Below are positions 44,637 to 53,604 of a stretch of DNA of 64,000 nucleotides, piece after piece. The notes under the pieces are model-generated. The model was not told the DNA's origin, did not search any database, and was given only the letters and a program-made list of their open reading frames with translations. The translations under genes were made by a program, and so were the position numbers. The stretch comes from Chryseobacterium candidae (GTDB lineage Bacteria; Bacteroidota; Bacteroidia; Flavobacteriales; Weeksellaceae), in contig NZ_SDLV01000019.1 in assembly GCF_004916905.1 (NCBI RefSeq), forward strand, positions 62,001 to 126,000, written 5' to 3'. Each line of letters begins with the position of its first letter. The first letter of the stretch is position 1.

Positions 44637-44858
44637 ATGAAAAAGTTATTGCTAACAGCCGTCGGAATAGGAATATTTACAGTGAGCTGTGGAACCAAAG
44701 AATCGACAATGTCAACCAGTAGCCGTGATTCAGCAACAGTAGAGAACACACAGAAAAATATAGATCCTGCAGCTACTGATACCATGACTACAAAAATGAA
44801 GAATCCCGACTCTATCCAAATGAAAAAGGATTCTGCGGCAATGTCTCCTGTCAAATAG
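44637..44858 (+). CDS. Small lipoprotein, Ser/Thr/Asp-rich
   Basis: A 73-residue protein with a lipoprotein signal (MKKLLLTAVGIGIFTVSC, cysteine at residue 18). The mature part is a short, disordered, polar chain (DSATVENTQK, AATDTMTTKM, DSIQMKKDS). It resembles the lipoprotein at 45.6 kb in length, DS-containing words and the hairpin that follows. The function is unknown; such chains are common in this genus. Confidence 0.75.
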   Translation: MKKLLLTAVGIGIFTVSCGTKESTMSTSSRDSATVENTQKNIDPAATDTMTTKMKNPDSIQMKKDSAAMSPVK

Positions 44859-44884
44859 TATTTTATACCTCTAATTTAAAATGT

Positions 44885-44917
44885 AAATCCACAAATCACT
44901 CATTGTGGATTTTTTTA
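44885..44917 (+). terminator. Terminator after the small lipoprotein
   Basis: AAATCCACAA pairs with TTGTGGATTT, followed by T, 26 bp after the stop. The stem sequence is nearly the same as that of the hairpin at 45818-45841. Confidence 0.8.
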
Positions 44918-44938
44918 TACTTTCTACTATCATTTTTT

Positions 44939-44946
44939 TATCTTTG
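44939..44946 (+). promoter_or_regulatory. -7 box of the decayed thioredoxin-like gene
   Basis: TATCTTTG matches TAnnTTTG, 17 bp before the ATG of the pseudogene. Confidence 0.45.
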
Positions 44947-44963
44947 ATGGAAACAACACAACA

Positions 44964-45363
44964 ATGATAAAAAAAATTCAGCTGCCTTATCTTATCAAGA
45001 TATCAAATTTGATAATGGTGCATTTCCTGAAATTATATCCAAAGCTGAAAAATACTATAAATCAGTATTTATTAATGCTTATACATACTGGTGTGATCCC
45101 TGTAAACTCATGGTTAAAAATATATTCATCCTGCAATCTGTGAGTGAATACTATATCCAGCATTTCATAAATGTAAACATTAATACAGAAAAAGGTGTAG
45201 GGATTGAATTAGTAGAAAAATACCACATAAACTCTTATCCCACTTACTTATTTATTAATGGAAAGGTGAGCTTATTCACAGAGGTTTAGGTTATTTTACA
45301 GAAAAAGAGTTTATTCAACCCGGCAAAGATGCAGATGATGCAAATAAAAAGCTGAATGTCTGA
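44964..45363 (+). pseudogene. Decayed thioredoxin-like paralogue of the gene at 48.1 kb
   Basis: The middle of this stretch reads FINAYTYWCDPCKLMVKNIF and then LQSVSEYYIQHFIN, closely matching FIDAYASWCGPCKLMVKNIF and LQSVGEYYNSHFIN of the intact gene. The redox CxxC is preserved as WCDPC. The frame breaks near 45262 (ends LFTEV-stop) and resumes in another frame as GELIHRGLGYFTEKEFIQ up to a stop at 45363. The N-terminus is also out of frame. The C-terminal 250 residues of the intact protein are missing. This is a duplicated and dying copy. Confidence 0.8.
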
Positions 45364-45598
45364 AAAAAATTAATTTTCTTCAACACTAAAATGATCTGTA
45401 GCCTTATTCAGGGTATATAAAGATCTCTTTAGGTAATATACAGATCCTTCAAAAAAGATCATGGAGAAAGGCTGTGGCAGCAATTCTTAACATCAGAAAA
45501 TATAAAGAGCGGGGTTTTATTTCCAAAAAATGTGTTTGTTTACAATTGCATTCAAGATTTATTATATTTACTCAAGAAAACCAGTCAAAAAAATTACT

Positions 45599-45811
45599 AT
45601 GAAAAAATTATTCTGTACAGGAGCAGTTGTTGGACTTCTTTTCCTTGGAAGTTGTGCTCAAAACAAAGAAAAAAGAGAAGAATATAAAGAAGCTCATAAT
45701 AAAGATTCTCTAAGAAACAGGATGGGAGACTCCGCTGTAGCCAATTCTATACCGACTCCGGCAGCTGCCGATACGTCAAAAACCAAAACCGACAGCACAA
45801 AACTTAAATAA
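45599..45811 (+). CDS. Small lipoprotein, Asp/Ser/Thr/Lys-rich
   Basis: The ATG at 45599 gives 70 residues (MKKLFCTGAVVGLLFLGSC, lipobox Cys at residue 19). The mature chain is polar and probably unfolded (NKEKREEYKEAHNKDS, AADTSKTKTDSTK). It parallels the lipoprotein at 44.6 kb, with the thioredoxin-like pseudogene between them. The function is unknown. Confidence 0.72.
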   Translation: MKKLFCTGAVVGLLFLGSCAQNKEKREEYKEAHNKDSLRNRMGDSAVANSIPTPAAADTSKTKTDSTKLK

Positions 45812-45817
45812 AATCAC

Positions 45818-45841
45818 AAATCCACAGATTACTGTGGATTT
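45818..45841 (+). terminator. Terminator after the second small lipoprotein
   Basis: A ten-bp perfect stem AAATCCACAG/CTGTGGATTT with a 4-base loop, 6 bp after the stop. The T-run is short. Confidence 0.75.
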
Positions 45842-46129
45842 GCACTTAAAAAAACTTGACTGAAAAAAAACCGGGCAATCAACCCCGATTATGATATATG
45901 ATTTTCTTCCTGCTCAGAAGAATATATCATTAAAAAGCTAAAAATGGGAATCGCAGTTTGTCTTATAATGATCTTAATTCAGAAATGAAATAAAAGTGAT
46001 AAGCTGTAACAGAATTGTGTGTGTACTGTGAAACTGGCGCAAAGATATGATAGCAAAGGTTTCCTTTCAAATAATAGGTTGTTCATTTTCGTGAAAATGG
46101 CAAGATAGAATTAAATTAAGCCTCTCTTT
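45842..46129. other. Gene-free stretch between convergent genes
   Basis: About 290 bp without a gene or a clear repeat. Confidence 0.35.
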
Positions 46130-47758
46130 TTAATCATTTTCAGGAAAATGAACATTTTTATCTGATGTGTTTTCAGCATCCAGATATTTGATATATGCTG
46201 ATGGAGAATAGTCTGTAACCGCTTTAAAGACGGCGGCAAATTTGCTGTGTGAAGAGAATCCGCATTCGTCAGCCAGAATACTTATTTTATATTGTCTGTA
46301 CTTCTCATCATTAATTAGTTTGTCTACAATATAGTTGATTCTTAAACGATTGATATACGTTTTGAAATCTGCATTTTTATGCTGATTGATTACGTAAGAC
46401 AGATATTTTGTATTGGTATTCAGTTCCCCTGCAAGAAAAGACAAAGACATTCCTTTATTGTTATAAAGATTACCTTTTTCAAAATCTTCAAGCAGTTCAA
46501 GTAATTTCGATTCGGTTTCGGAAGTCATCAGGGAATCATTCCTTCTTCGGTCTGCTTCCGAGTCTTTTTCATCAACTTCTTCCACAAATATATTCGAAAA
46601 CTCAGAATCGCCGGATTGAGCTAAAGGATAATGAGTTCTGCTACTGATCATATGTAACTGAGTTCTTATAATATTTCTGAATTTTGAGCGTTGTTTTCTC
46701 TGCTTTGTCCTGAATAAAACAAGTAAGCCAACCAGCGAAGTAAACAGAATGACAATGGCAGTATTTTTCACCAGATTCATCTGCCCTCCTTTCTTATTGC
46801 TATTCCCTTTCAGAGTCTCAGCTCCCATTGTTACAAAACTTTGATTACGGGCTGCTATGCTGTCATAAGCATGCATATATTTCACCGCATATAATGAAGC
46901 TTTAAAATTATCTCCTATTCCTTCATAGTAATCATTTATATTGGAATAAACTGCTTTTTTTAGTTTAAGACTTCGGGATGTATCTGCAATTTTTTCTGCT
47001 TTTTTAAGATACCGTTCAGCATCGTTCCAGTTTTTCTGCTTTAGGCGGATCCCTCCTAATCCATTGTATACCAATCCCAGGGTACAGCTTCCATTTTTAA
47101 GCAATCCTTCTGCTTTTCGGTAATAACTTTCGGAAACAGAATAATCATTAAGTTTGAAATAGACATCTCCCAACAGCTGATAAGAAGCTGCTGCTGTTCT
47201 GTTCTTATTATTGCTGTTTATTTTTCCAAAATATTTCAGAGAGGACTCAATATTCCGTATTGCATTGGGAAAATTCCCCATCTCCATTTCATAGAAGGCC
47301 ATTTCCTGATTCAGGAGTCCAGCCGCTTCATTACTTTTCTGAAAATCAACAATCTGTCCTGAAGCATACAGTCCTTTTACAATATATTTTTTGGATCTTT
47401 CGTATAACCCTACCTGTCTATATTGCCTCGCAAGTAATCTGGTCACCACAGCCATCCATTCCGGATCATTAATCTGATTGATCACAGAATGGGCATTTTC
47501 ACTGTAACAGATTGCTTTTTTAAGTTCACCTGCATGCTGATATAGTTCTGAAGAGAGCACAAGGCATTTTATTTTCTCTGAGGGTTTTTGTGCCTTCATG
47601 TAGAGAGAATCTGCAGTTTTTATTGCTTTGGGTAAATCCTTATAGGCTGTTACGGAAGAAGTTCTCTCACAGATAAGGTCAAAGTTACTTTTTTTCTGAG
47701 CGAATAGGGGGACTGATATTGTCAGCAGAAACAAAAATTTCAAAAGACTTTTAGTCAT
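46130..47758 (-). CDS. TPR-containing AraC-type sensor/regulator
   Basis: The ATG at 47758 gives 542 residues (MTKSLLKFLFLLTISVPLFAQ, signal-like N-terminus). Residues about 25-310 are helical TPR-like repeats (LLGDVYFKLNDYSVSESYYR, RYLKKAEKIADTS). A transmembrane helix (TAIVILFTSLVGLLVLF) lies near residue 340, and the last 110 residues form an AraC DNA-binding domain (ILADECGFSSHSKFAAVFK). The layout suggests an extracytoplasmic sensor joined to a membrane-bound transcription factor, a type frequent in Bacteroidota. Targets are unknown; the divergent neighbour is the thioredoxin-like gene 301 bp away. Confidence 0.85.
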   Translation of the reverse strand: MTKSLLKFLFLLTISVPLFAQKKSNFDLICERTSSVTAYKDLPKAIKTADSLYMKAQKPSEKIKCLVLSSELYQHAGELKKAICYSENAHSVINQINDPEWMAVVTRLLARQYRQVGLYERSKKYIVKGLYASGQIVDFQKSNEAAGLLNQEMAFYEMEMGNFPNAIRNIESSLKYFGKINSNNKNRTAAASYQLLGDVYFKLNDYSVSESYYRKAEGLLKNGSCTLGLVYNGLGGIRLKQKNWNDAERYLKKAEKIADTSRSLKLKKAVYSNINDYYEGIGDNFKASLYAVKYMHAYDSIAARNQSFVTMGAETLKGNSNKKGGQMNLVKNTAIVILFTSLVGLLVLFRTKQRKQRSKFRNIIRTQLHMISSRTHYPLAQSGDSEFSNIFVEEVDEKDSEADRRRNDSLMTSETESKLLELLEDFEKGNLYNNKGMSLSFLAGELNTNTKYLSYVINQHKNADFKTYINRLRINYIVDKLINDEKYRQYKISILADECGFSSHSKFAAVFKAVTDYSPSAYIKYLDAENTSDKNVHFPEND

Positions 47759-48059
47759 AGAAGAACAAATTATTATTTTGATTTTATAATAATTCATCAT
47801 TATTTTTACGGGAGTGTCTTTTTGTTTTTTACAAAACTAGTGATATTTTATTTTTTATTAAAACATTATATTGAAATTTAATCATTTAACACAAAACAAT
47901 CATTTACGTTAATTTTAATAATAAAACCAAAATAATAAAAGATTATCTTTAATACAAGCTGACACCTGTATTAAAATCAAAGTTCCTGTGTAATTATTTT
48001 CAATATGAACGGCTCATGTGTCATCATATTTATTACATTTGCAGGGAATAAAAAGTTTT
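47759..48059. promoter_or_regulatory. Divergent intergenic region
   Basis: 301 bp of strongly A+T-rich DNA between the TPR-AraC gene and the thioredoxin-like gene. Promoters for both are expected here. TACATTTG (TAnnTTTG) at 48034-48041 lies 19 bp before the thioredoxin-like start. Confidence 0.5.
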
Positions 48060-49220
48060 ATGAAAAAAATAGCAATACTTTCCTCAATCTTTATAGGAGC
48101 CCTTGCATGGGCGCAGGGAATCAAATTTGAAGAAGGCAATTTCGCCTCTATTCTTGCCAAAGCAAAAAAAGAAAAAAAACTGGTCTTTATTGATGCATAT
48201 GCCTCATGGTGTGGACCTTGTAAACTGATGGTTAAAAACATTTTCCCTCTTCAGTCTGTAGGAGAGTATTACAACTCTCACTTTATCAATGCTAAAATTG
48301 ATATGGAAAAAGGAGAAGGAATTGAGCTGGCCAAAAAATATAATGTAAAAGCATTTCCTACTTATCTTTTTATAGACGGAAACGGTGAAGCGGTACACAG
48401 AACATTAGGATATGTGGAAGAAAAAGACTTTATCCAGTTTGCAAAAGACGCAGAAGATCCAAACAAAAGACTCACTTCTCTGAAGCAGCAGTTTGAAAAA
48501 GGGGAAAAAGATCCTGAGTTTTTAAAAAATCTTGCGGTCCTTACCATGTATAACGATGCTGAGTTTGCCGGGAAAGTTCTTAACCGTTACTTTCAGCAGA
48601 AAACAAGTTTAGATCAGGAAGATATCCAAATGCTTCTTTCAGGAGTACAAATTACAGATAGTCCTTTGTACAAAATTTTCCAGGATAAAAAAGCTGATAT
48701 CATTAAATTCTTCCCTGAGGATAAATATGAAAAGTTTGATAAAAATATTAAGCTGAACACCATTTCTAAAAAAGCCTATAATCCGGATACAAAGAAATGG
48801 GATGACAGCTATTTTATGGCTGAAACCCAGAAATTCCTGAGCAAAGAAGAAGCTGATAAGATCTTAAAAAGAATGAAAGCCAACAGAGCTTTAAAGAATA
48901 AAGATATTCCTGAGTATGAGAAATTAATTCTTGACCTTTACAAAGATTATTCTGCAGTTGGTTCTGATGAACTGAATTCTCTAGCATGGAACTTTTTTGA
49001 AAATGTAAGCAATAAAACTTCTCTGGAAAAAGCCATTGCCTGGGCACAGGAATCTGTAAAGAAAGATCAGAATTTTGCCAATACAGATACTTTAGCGAAT
49101 CTTTACAATAAGGTTGGTGATAAGAAAAATGCAAAAATGTGGGCTGAAAAATCTATTGAGCTGGCCAAAAGTACAGGACAGGATTCTTCCGACACGGAAA
49201 AGCTATTGAAAAGTCTTTAA
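48060..49220 (+). CDS. Periplasmic thioredoxin-like protein with long C-terminal domain
   Basis: The ATG at 48060 gives 386 residues with a signal peptide ending AWAQ. Residues 20-135 form a thioredoxin fold with the redox motif WCGPC near residue 50 and the cis-Pro segment AFPTYLF. The remaining 250 residues are helical and TPR-like (AIAWAQESVKK, TLANLYNKVGDKKNAKMWAE). It is likely a periplasmic disulfide reductase or scaffold. A broken partial copy lies 3.1 kb upstream. Confidence 0.85.
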   Translation: MKKIAILSSIFIGALAWAQGIKFEEGNFASILAKAKKEKKLVFIDAYASWCGPCKLMVKNIFPLQSVGEYYNSHFINAKIDMEKGEGIELAKKYNVKAFPTYLFIDGNGEAVHRTLGYVEEKDFIQFAKDAEDPNKRLTSLKQQFEKGEKDPEFLKNLAVLTMYNDAEFAGKVLNRYFQQKTSLDQEDIQMLLSGVQITDSPLYKIFQDKKADIIKFFPEDKYEKFDKNIKLNTISKKAYNPDTKKWDDSYFMAETQKFLSKEEADKILKRMKANRALKNKDIPEYEKLILDLYKDYSAVGSDELNSLAWNFFENVSNKTSLEKAIAWAQESVKKDQNFANTDTLANLYNKVGDKKNAKMWAEKSIELAKSTGQDSSDTEKLLKSL

Positions 49221-49243
49221 TTGGATAGACATTAGTTAATAAT

Positions 49244-49275
49244 AAAACCGCAGAACTGAGGTTCCGCGGTTTTTT
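49244..49275 (+). terminator. Terminator of the thioredoxin-like gene
   Basis: AAAACCGC pairs with GCGGTTTT, enclosing a partly paired loop, followed by TTTT, 24 bp after the stop. It probably serves the convergent gene too. Confidence 0.8.
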
Positions 49276-49292
49276 ATTTATTTTGTAAATGC

Positions 49293-50915
49293 TTAGTTAT
49301 TATATACTAAAATCTGCATCTTAGTAAGCATGGATTCTGTATCACCATTATAACCTCCATAACCAGAAGGTACAAAATTCACCGTTGCAGATCCGAACCA
49401 TGCAGAATATTGTACTTTAAATGTATAAGTTCCTGCTGTAAGGGTTACTGATTTCAAAAATGTCACCGGAACCGGCATACTTCCCAAAGCTGTGCCTCCA
49501 GGAAAGCTTCCTGCTTTAGAAGCAAAGGCTGAAGAAATTTTTGTTCCGTTTTGTACAAGGGCAAAAACCCCCTGACTCGAGTTACCGTCTACCAATGTTG
49601 CATATCCCAAAACAGTAAATAAAAAGGTCTGAGTTCTTCCTGCAGGAACTGTCAGAGTAATTGTTGCGCCTGGCACATCAATTGTCGTTCCCTGTGCGGC
49701 TGTAGCAGCAGTAGTTCCCTGTACATAATAAGCGCCGTTAATAGTTCCGCTTATTGTATTCAGGGTTTGCCATGTTGGTGCTGCTCCTGCCCCGCCGGAT
49801 GTTAAAATCTGCCCTGAAGTACCTGCACTGCCCGCAGTAGTGCCATTACCTCCCACATTGATTTCATTGGTAACCTGTAAGGCACCATTAACGTGTAGAG
49901 CTCTTTGCGGTGTAGATGTTCCTATACCTATTCTTCCGGAATTAGCATCTGTAAGATACATCAGCTCGTTGGGAATCCGCCCAACACTAAAAGACAGGTA
50001 ACGATCCCCTGTTGCCGTTGTTGTGGAAACATCACCAAAGTTAATACGTGAAATAGGTCCTGTAAATACTGAAGATGAAGATTTCATATTAATACCGAAA
50101 TTATCTGTACGGTTACCATAGCCAAACCCATCTTGTCCAACATTAATATCCAATGCATTTTTAGTCTGGGCTGTAGTAACTGCTGCATTAAGCAACTGAC
50201 TGCCTTCTACGTGTAATTTACTTGAAGGAGTAGTGGTTCCAATTCCCAGACGGTTATTGGCAGCATCCACAGATAAGGTAGTTCCATCTACAGAAAATGC
50301 ATTGGTCTGTGTTCCTGTAAATGTAAGGGTATTGGCTCCCTGTGTTACCGTTCTGTTCCCTGCAAGAGTACCGTCTGCGGTATAGATATTAGTAGGGGAA
50401 GCTCCAGCTGCTCCTCCGTCGGTAGACCTCCAGAATGAATTGCTGAAAACAAATTCCAATGCTTTGCCATTAGGAATAGTAACGCCATCCAGTGTAGCCC
50501 CAAATCCACCTGTGGTATTGTTATAAACAATAAGCCGCTGGCCCGGGTTGGGAGCGGCAAAGGCAGAAATGGCCACCGTAGCTGTAGCGGCTCCGGTAAG
50601 CTGTACCTGGCTTACATTAACCGGAATAGTAACAGCATTACCCGCAACGGCTAAAGCAGTTTCACGGTTGGTAATGGCCCCATTAACATCCAATGTAGTA
50701 CCGGGAGCAGTAAGCCCGAGCCCCAGATTACCATTAGAGATCATCACCAGGTCATCTTTAGCCTGAACGGCATTAGGAACTCCTGTTGTCGGATTATTCT
50801 TTAACCCGTCAATATTAAATACTCCCTGAGGATTGGAAGTGTTAATCCCAACTTGTGATTTTACCACTAAAGAAAATGTGGTAAACAAGCCTGCTAGTAA
50901 TAAATTTTTTCTCAT
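49293..50915 (-). CDS. Secreted surface protein with LGIGT-type repeats
   Basis: A 540-residue protein with a signal peptide ending VVKSQ and a mature start VGINTSNPQGVFNIDG. Short tail-fibre-like motifs recur: NLGLGLTAPGTTLDVNG, RLGIGTTTPSSKLHVEG and RIGIGTSTPQRALHVNG. The chain is Ala/Thr/Gly-rich. The C-terminal 140 residues form a separate beta-rich domain (TFLFTVLGYATLVDGN, FKVQYSAWF). Proteins of this kind are common in Chryseobacterium and resemble phage tail-fibre shafts; they may be surface structures or adhesins. No sorting domain is evident at the end. Confidence 0.75.
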   Translation of the reverse strand: MRKNLLLAGLFTTFSLVVKSQVGINTSNPQGVFNIDGLKNNPTTGVPNAVQAKDDLVMISNGNLGLGLTAPGTTLDVNGAITNRETALAVAGNAVTIPVNVSQVQLTGAATATVAISAFAAPNPGQRLIVYNNTTGGFGATLDGVTIPNGKALEFVFSNSFWRSTDGGAAGASPTNIYTADGTLAGNRTVTQGANTLTFTGTQTNAFSVDGTTLSVDAANNRLGIGTTTPSSKLHVEGSQLLNAAVTTAQTKNALDINVGQDGFGYGNRTDNFGINMKSSSSVFTGPISRINFGDVSTTTATGDRYLSFSVGRIPNELMYLTDANSGRIGIGTSTPQRALHVNGALQVTNEINVGGNGTTAGSAGTSGQILTSGGAGAAPTWQTLNTISGTINGAYYVQGTTAATAAQGTTIDVPGATITLTVPAGRTQTFLFTVLGYATLVDGNSSQGVFALVQNGTKISSAFASKAGSFPGGTALGSMPVPVTFLKSVTLTAGTYTFKVQYSAWFGSATVNFVPSGYGGYNGDTESMLTKMQILVYNN

Positions 50916-51500
50916 AATGTATATATTTAAATTAATATTTGCTCATACAAACTTCTTAATAAGCCACTTGTATTACTAAACTGAATGGCTGGGAACGATC
51001 TTTCAGTTTTATAAATATTTTTAAAGGAATAATTTTATTTAAAGTTACAAAAAAAACATACACAAGTAACTAAATACCTAAAAATCTATCACTTAAATAT
51101 AAAATTTAATATATAAACAGCAAATTATCTGAAAACAAAACACAATTAAGTGAAATATTTATAAGAGCAAATAGACTTTAATAATGTAAAAATTATTTAA
51201 AAAAAATCCTTATAAAGGGATATTACCCATCAGTAAATGAACAAGAAAATGGACAAAATCATAGCCGGAAATGTATAAAGCCATTCTCTATGCTAACGAA
51301 ATTTGTATAGCTGGCAGCAACACCACATTATGCCTGGTTAATAGTTTTTTGACAAGAAAGCTTTATCTCAAAACCTAATAATGCCGGCAGATCATCCTTT
51401 GCATGAAAATTGTTCCCCGGCAAAGAGTGTGGGGAATAATAAAAAAGTCCTTTTTAACTGGTTGTAAAAAGGACTCTTCTAATTTTCATATAGGAATAAA
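50916..51500. other. 585-bp gene-free region
   Basis: The right flank of the surface-protein gene is very A+T-rich. No gene is convincing. The fabH terminator lies at its right end (51446-51475). Confidence 0.5.
51446..51475 (-). terminator. Terminator of fabH
   Basis: AGTCCTTTTTA pairs with TAAAAAGGACT (11 bp, 8-base loop). The A-run on its left is a T-run for the minus strand, 26 bp after the fabH stop. Confidence 0.8.
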
Positions 51501-52523
51501 TTAATATTCAAACAAGACGCTTCCCCACGTAAATCCGCTTCCGAATGCTGAAAGAAGTACAAGGTCTCCTCTTTTGATTTTCCCTTGTTCAATCGCTTCG
51601 CTTAAAGCAATGGGAATAGAGGCTGCTGTTGTATTTCCATATTTCTGGATGTTATTAAAGATTTTATCCTCCGGTAATCCAAATTTTTCCTGTACAAACT
51701 GAGCAATTCTCAGGTTGGCCTGATGTGGAATGAACATGTCAAGATCTTCAATGGTTTTTCCAGCTTTATTCAATGCCTCCATCATCGTTTCAGGGAATCT
51801 TGTTACCGCATGTTTGAATACGAAGTTTCCGTTCATAATAGGATATACTTCTTTGTTTGTTACATTTTCAGGATCTCTTCTCATTCTGTCACTCCATCCG
51901 TATTTTGATCCCGGAAACTGGGTACAAAGATCGTCTGCATATTTTCCTTCAGAATGCATATTCACCGCTAAAATATCTCCTGCATTTTCATTTTCTGATG
52001 CAGAAAGAACAACAGCTCCTGCCCCATCACCGAAAATGACCGATACACCTCTCCCTTCGTCAGAAAAATCAAGTCCGAAAGAGTGAACCTCTGCTCCCAC
52101 CACCAGAATATTTTTATAAGTACCTGATTTGATGAATGCATTGGCAACGCTCATAGCATATACAAATCCTGAACACTGGTTTCTTACATCCAATGCTCCA
52201 ATGGTATCACATCCCAGCATATCCTGAAGTAATACCCCACACCCCGGAAAATAATAATCCGGCGAAAGCGTTGCAAAAACAATATAATCAATATCTTTTG
52301 AGGTAAGGCCGGCATTATGGATGGCTTTTTCTGCAGCTTTAAACCCCAGATAAGCGGTAGTTTCCTGAGAGTCATCTCTGTTTTTTCTATGTCTTCTTTC
52401 CTTAATACCTGTTCTTTCTGTAATCCATTCGTCATTGGTTGTCATGAGTTTTGCCAAATCATCATTTGTAACAACGTTATCTGGAACATAAAATCCGAAC
52501 CCTTTTATTGTACTTTTAATCAT
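51501..52523 (-). CDS. fabH: 3-oxoacyl-ACP synthase III (FabH)
   Basis: The ATG at 52523 gives 340 residues (MIKSTIKGFGFYVP). The catalytic Cys is at about residue 117 in RNQCSGFVYAM, the His in FIPHQANLRI and the Asn in KYGNTTAASIP, the complete FabH triad. It condenses acetyl- or branched acyl-CoA with malonyl-ACP to start fatty-acid synthesis. The family resemblance is to the standard FabH, but bacteria of this group carry several copies, so a role in a special lipid cannot be excluded. It is divergent from corA. Confidence 0.92.
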   Translation of the reverse strand: MIKSTIKGFGFYVPDNVVTNDDLAKLMTTNDEWITERTGIKERRHRKNRDDSQETTAYLGFKAAEKAIHNAGLTSKDIDYIVFATLSPDYYFPGCGVLLQDMLGCDTIGALDVRNQCSGFVYAMSVANAFIKSGTYKNILVVGAEVHSFGLDFSDEGRGVSVIFGDGAGAVVLSASENENAGDILAVNMHSEGKYADDLCTQFPGSKYGWSDRMRRDPENVTNKEVYPIMNGNFVFKHAVTRFPETMMEALNKAGKTIEDLDMFIPHQANLRIAQFVQEKFGLPEDKIFNNIQKYGNTTAASIPIALSEAIEQGKIKRGDLVLLSAFGSGFTWGSVLFEY

Positions 52524-52596
52524 ATAGTTTTTTAATTTTGGCAAAGATAAAACTTATTTAACACATAGTTTTTCAAAATATTAGTATTTTTACTTT

Positions 52597-53496
52597 ATGC
52601 CAATTGATACGATATACAGAACCTCCCAGTGCGAATGGGTAGATGTAGAGGCTCCTACTTTAGAAGACCTGAAATTTCTTCATGAAAGATATGAAATCAA
52701 CAATCTTCTTCTGGAAGATACGATGGATCCTAATCACCTTCCGAAATATGAAGAAGACGGGAATGTAAAATTCTTTTTACTCCGTGAAAGTACAGAGCTG
52801 GAAAGAAAGAATTTGAACACCATCAGTGATATCAGTACCAAAATCGGGATTTTTCTGGTGGAAAATACCATTATTACCATCCACAGGATGAAGACCAGAA
52901 GTATTTCAGATACCAGAAAAAAGGTTTCTTTGATTCAGGAAGATCTTAAACCTCAGCAAATCATTCTGATGATTGCGATATTGATCATGAAAAGCTTTGA
53001 TGATGAATCTTTAAGTCTGTTCGAAACAATGGACAATATAGAGAATGAAATTTTTCTTAAAAACACCAATCATACCAGCCAGATCCGCCGTCTTTACAAG
53101 CTGAAACGAAAATCAGGATTAAATTCCCGTGTATTGGTAATTTCTACAGATGCTATTGATAAATTTAAACTGCTGAATTTACAGGACTCAGAAACTGTTG
53201 ATCTAAAAGATAAACATAAAGATGTGGTTGCCGATTTTGATCATTTAAATATTCAGATCACCAACCTTATTTCTATGTTTCTGGCACTTTCGGATCAAAA
53301 AGCGAATCAGGTGATGAAAGTTCTGGCGATTTATTCCGTTTACTTCTTACCAATTACCTTTATTGCCGGAGTTTATGGGATGAATTTCGATAATATGCCT
53401 GAGCTTCATCATAAGTACGGATATTTTATAACATTGGGAGTAATGGCAACGGTTGTGATCAGTACGTTTATTTATGTGAGACGAAGACAGTGGTAA
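52597..53496 (+). CDS. corA: CorA-type magnesium transporter
   Basis: A 299-residue protein with the long N-terminal cytoplasmic funnel domain and two C-terminal transmembrane helices. The conserved GMN motif (GVYGMNFDNMPE) lies near residue 261 at the end of the first helix, and the protein ends with the basic YVRRRQW tail. It moves Mg2+, or possibly Co2+ or Ni2+, across the inner membrane as a pentamer. The start follows a divergent fabH by 73 bp. Confidence 0.92.
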   Translation: MPIDTIYRTSQCEWVDVEAPTLEDLKFLHERYEINNLLLEDTMDPNHLPKYEEDGNVKFFLLRESTELERKNLNTISDISTKIGIFLVENTIITIHRMKTRSISDTRKKVSLIQEDLKPQQIILMIAILIMKSFDDESLSLFETMDNIENEIFLKNTNHTSQIRRLYKLKRKSGLNSRVLVISTDAIDKFKLLNLQDSETVDLKDKHKDVVADFDHLNIQITNLISMFLALSDQKANQVMKVLAIYSVYFLPITFIAGVYGMNFDNMPELHHKYGYFITLGVMATVVISTFIYVRRRQW

Positions 53497-53604
53497 TTTA
53501 ATATAAACACAAAGTTGCAAAGAAGAATATGTTATTATATTCTCAGTAAAATAAAACACTGTAGATTACTTTTTGACTTTAACACACCATCAAAACAAAA
53601 TACC

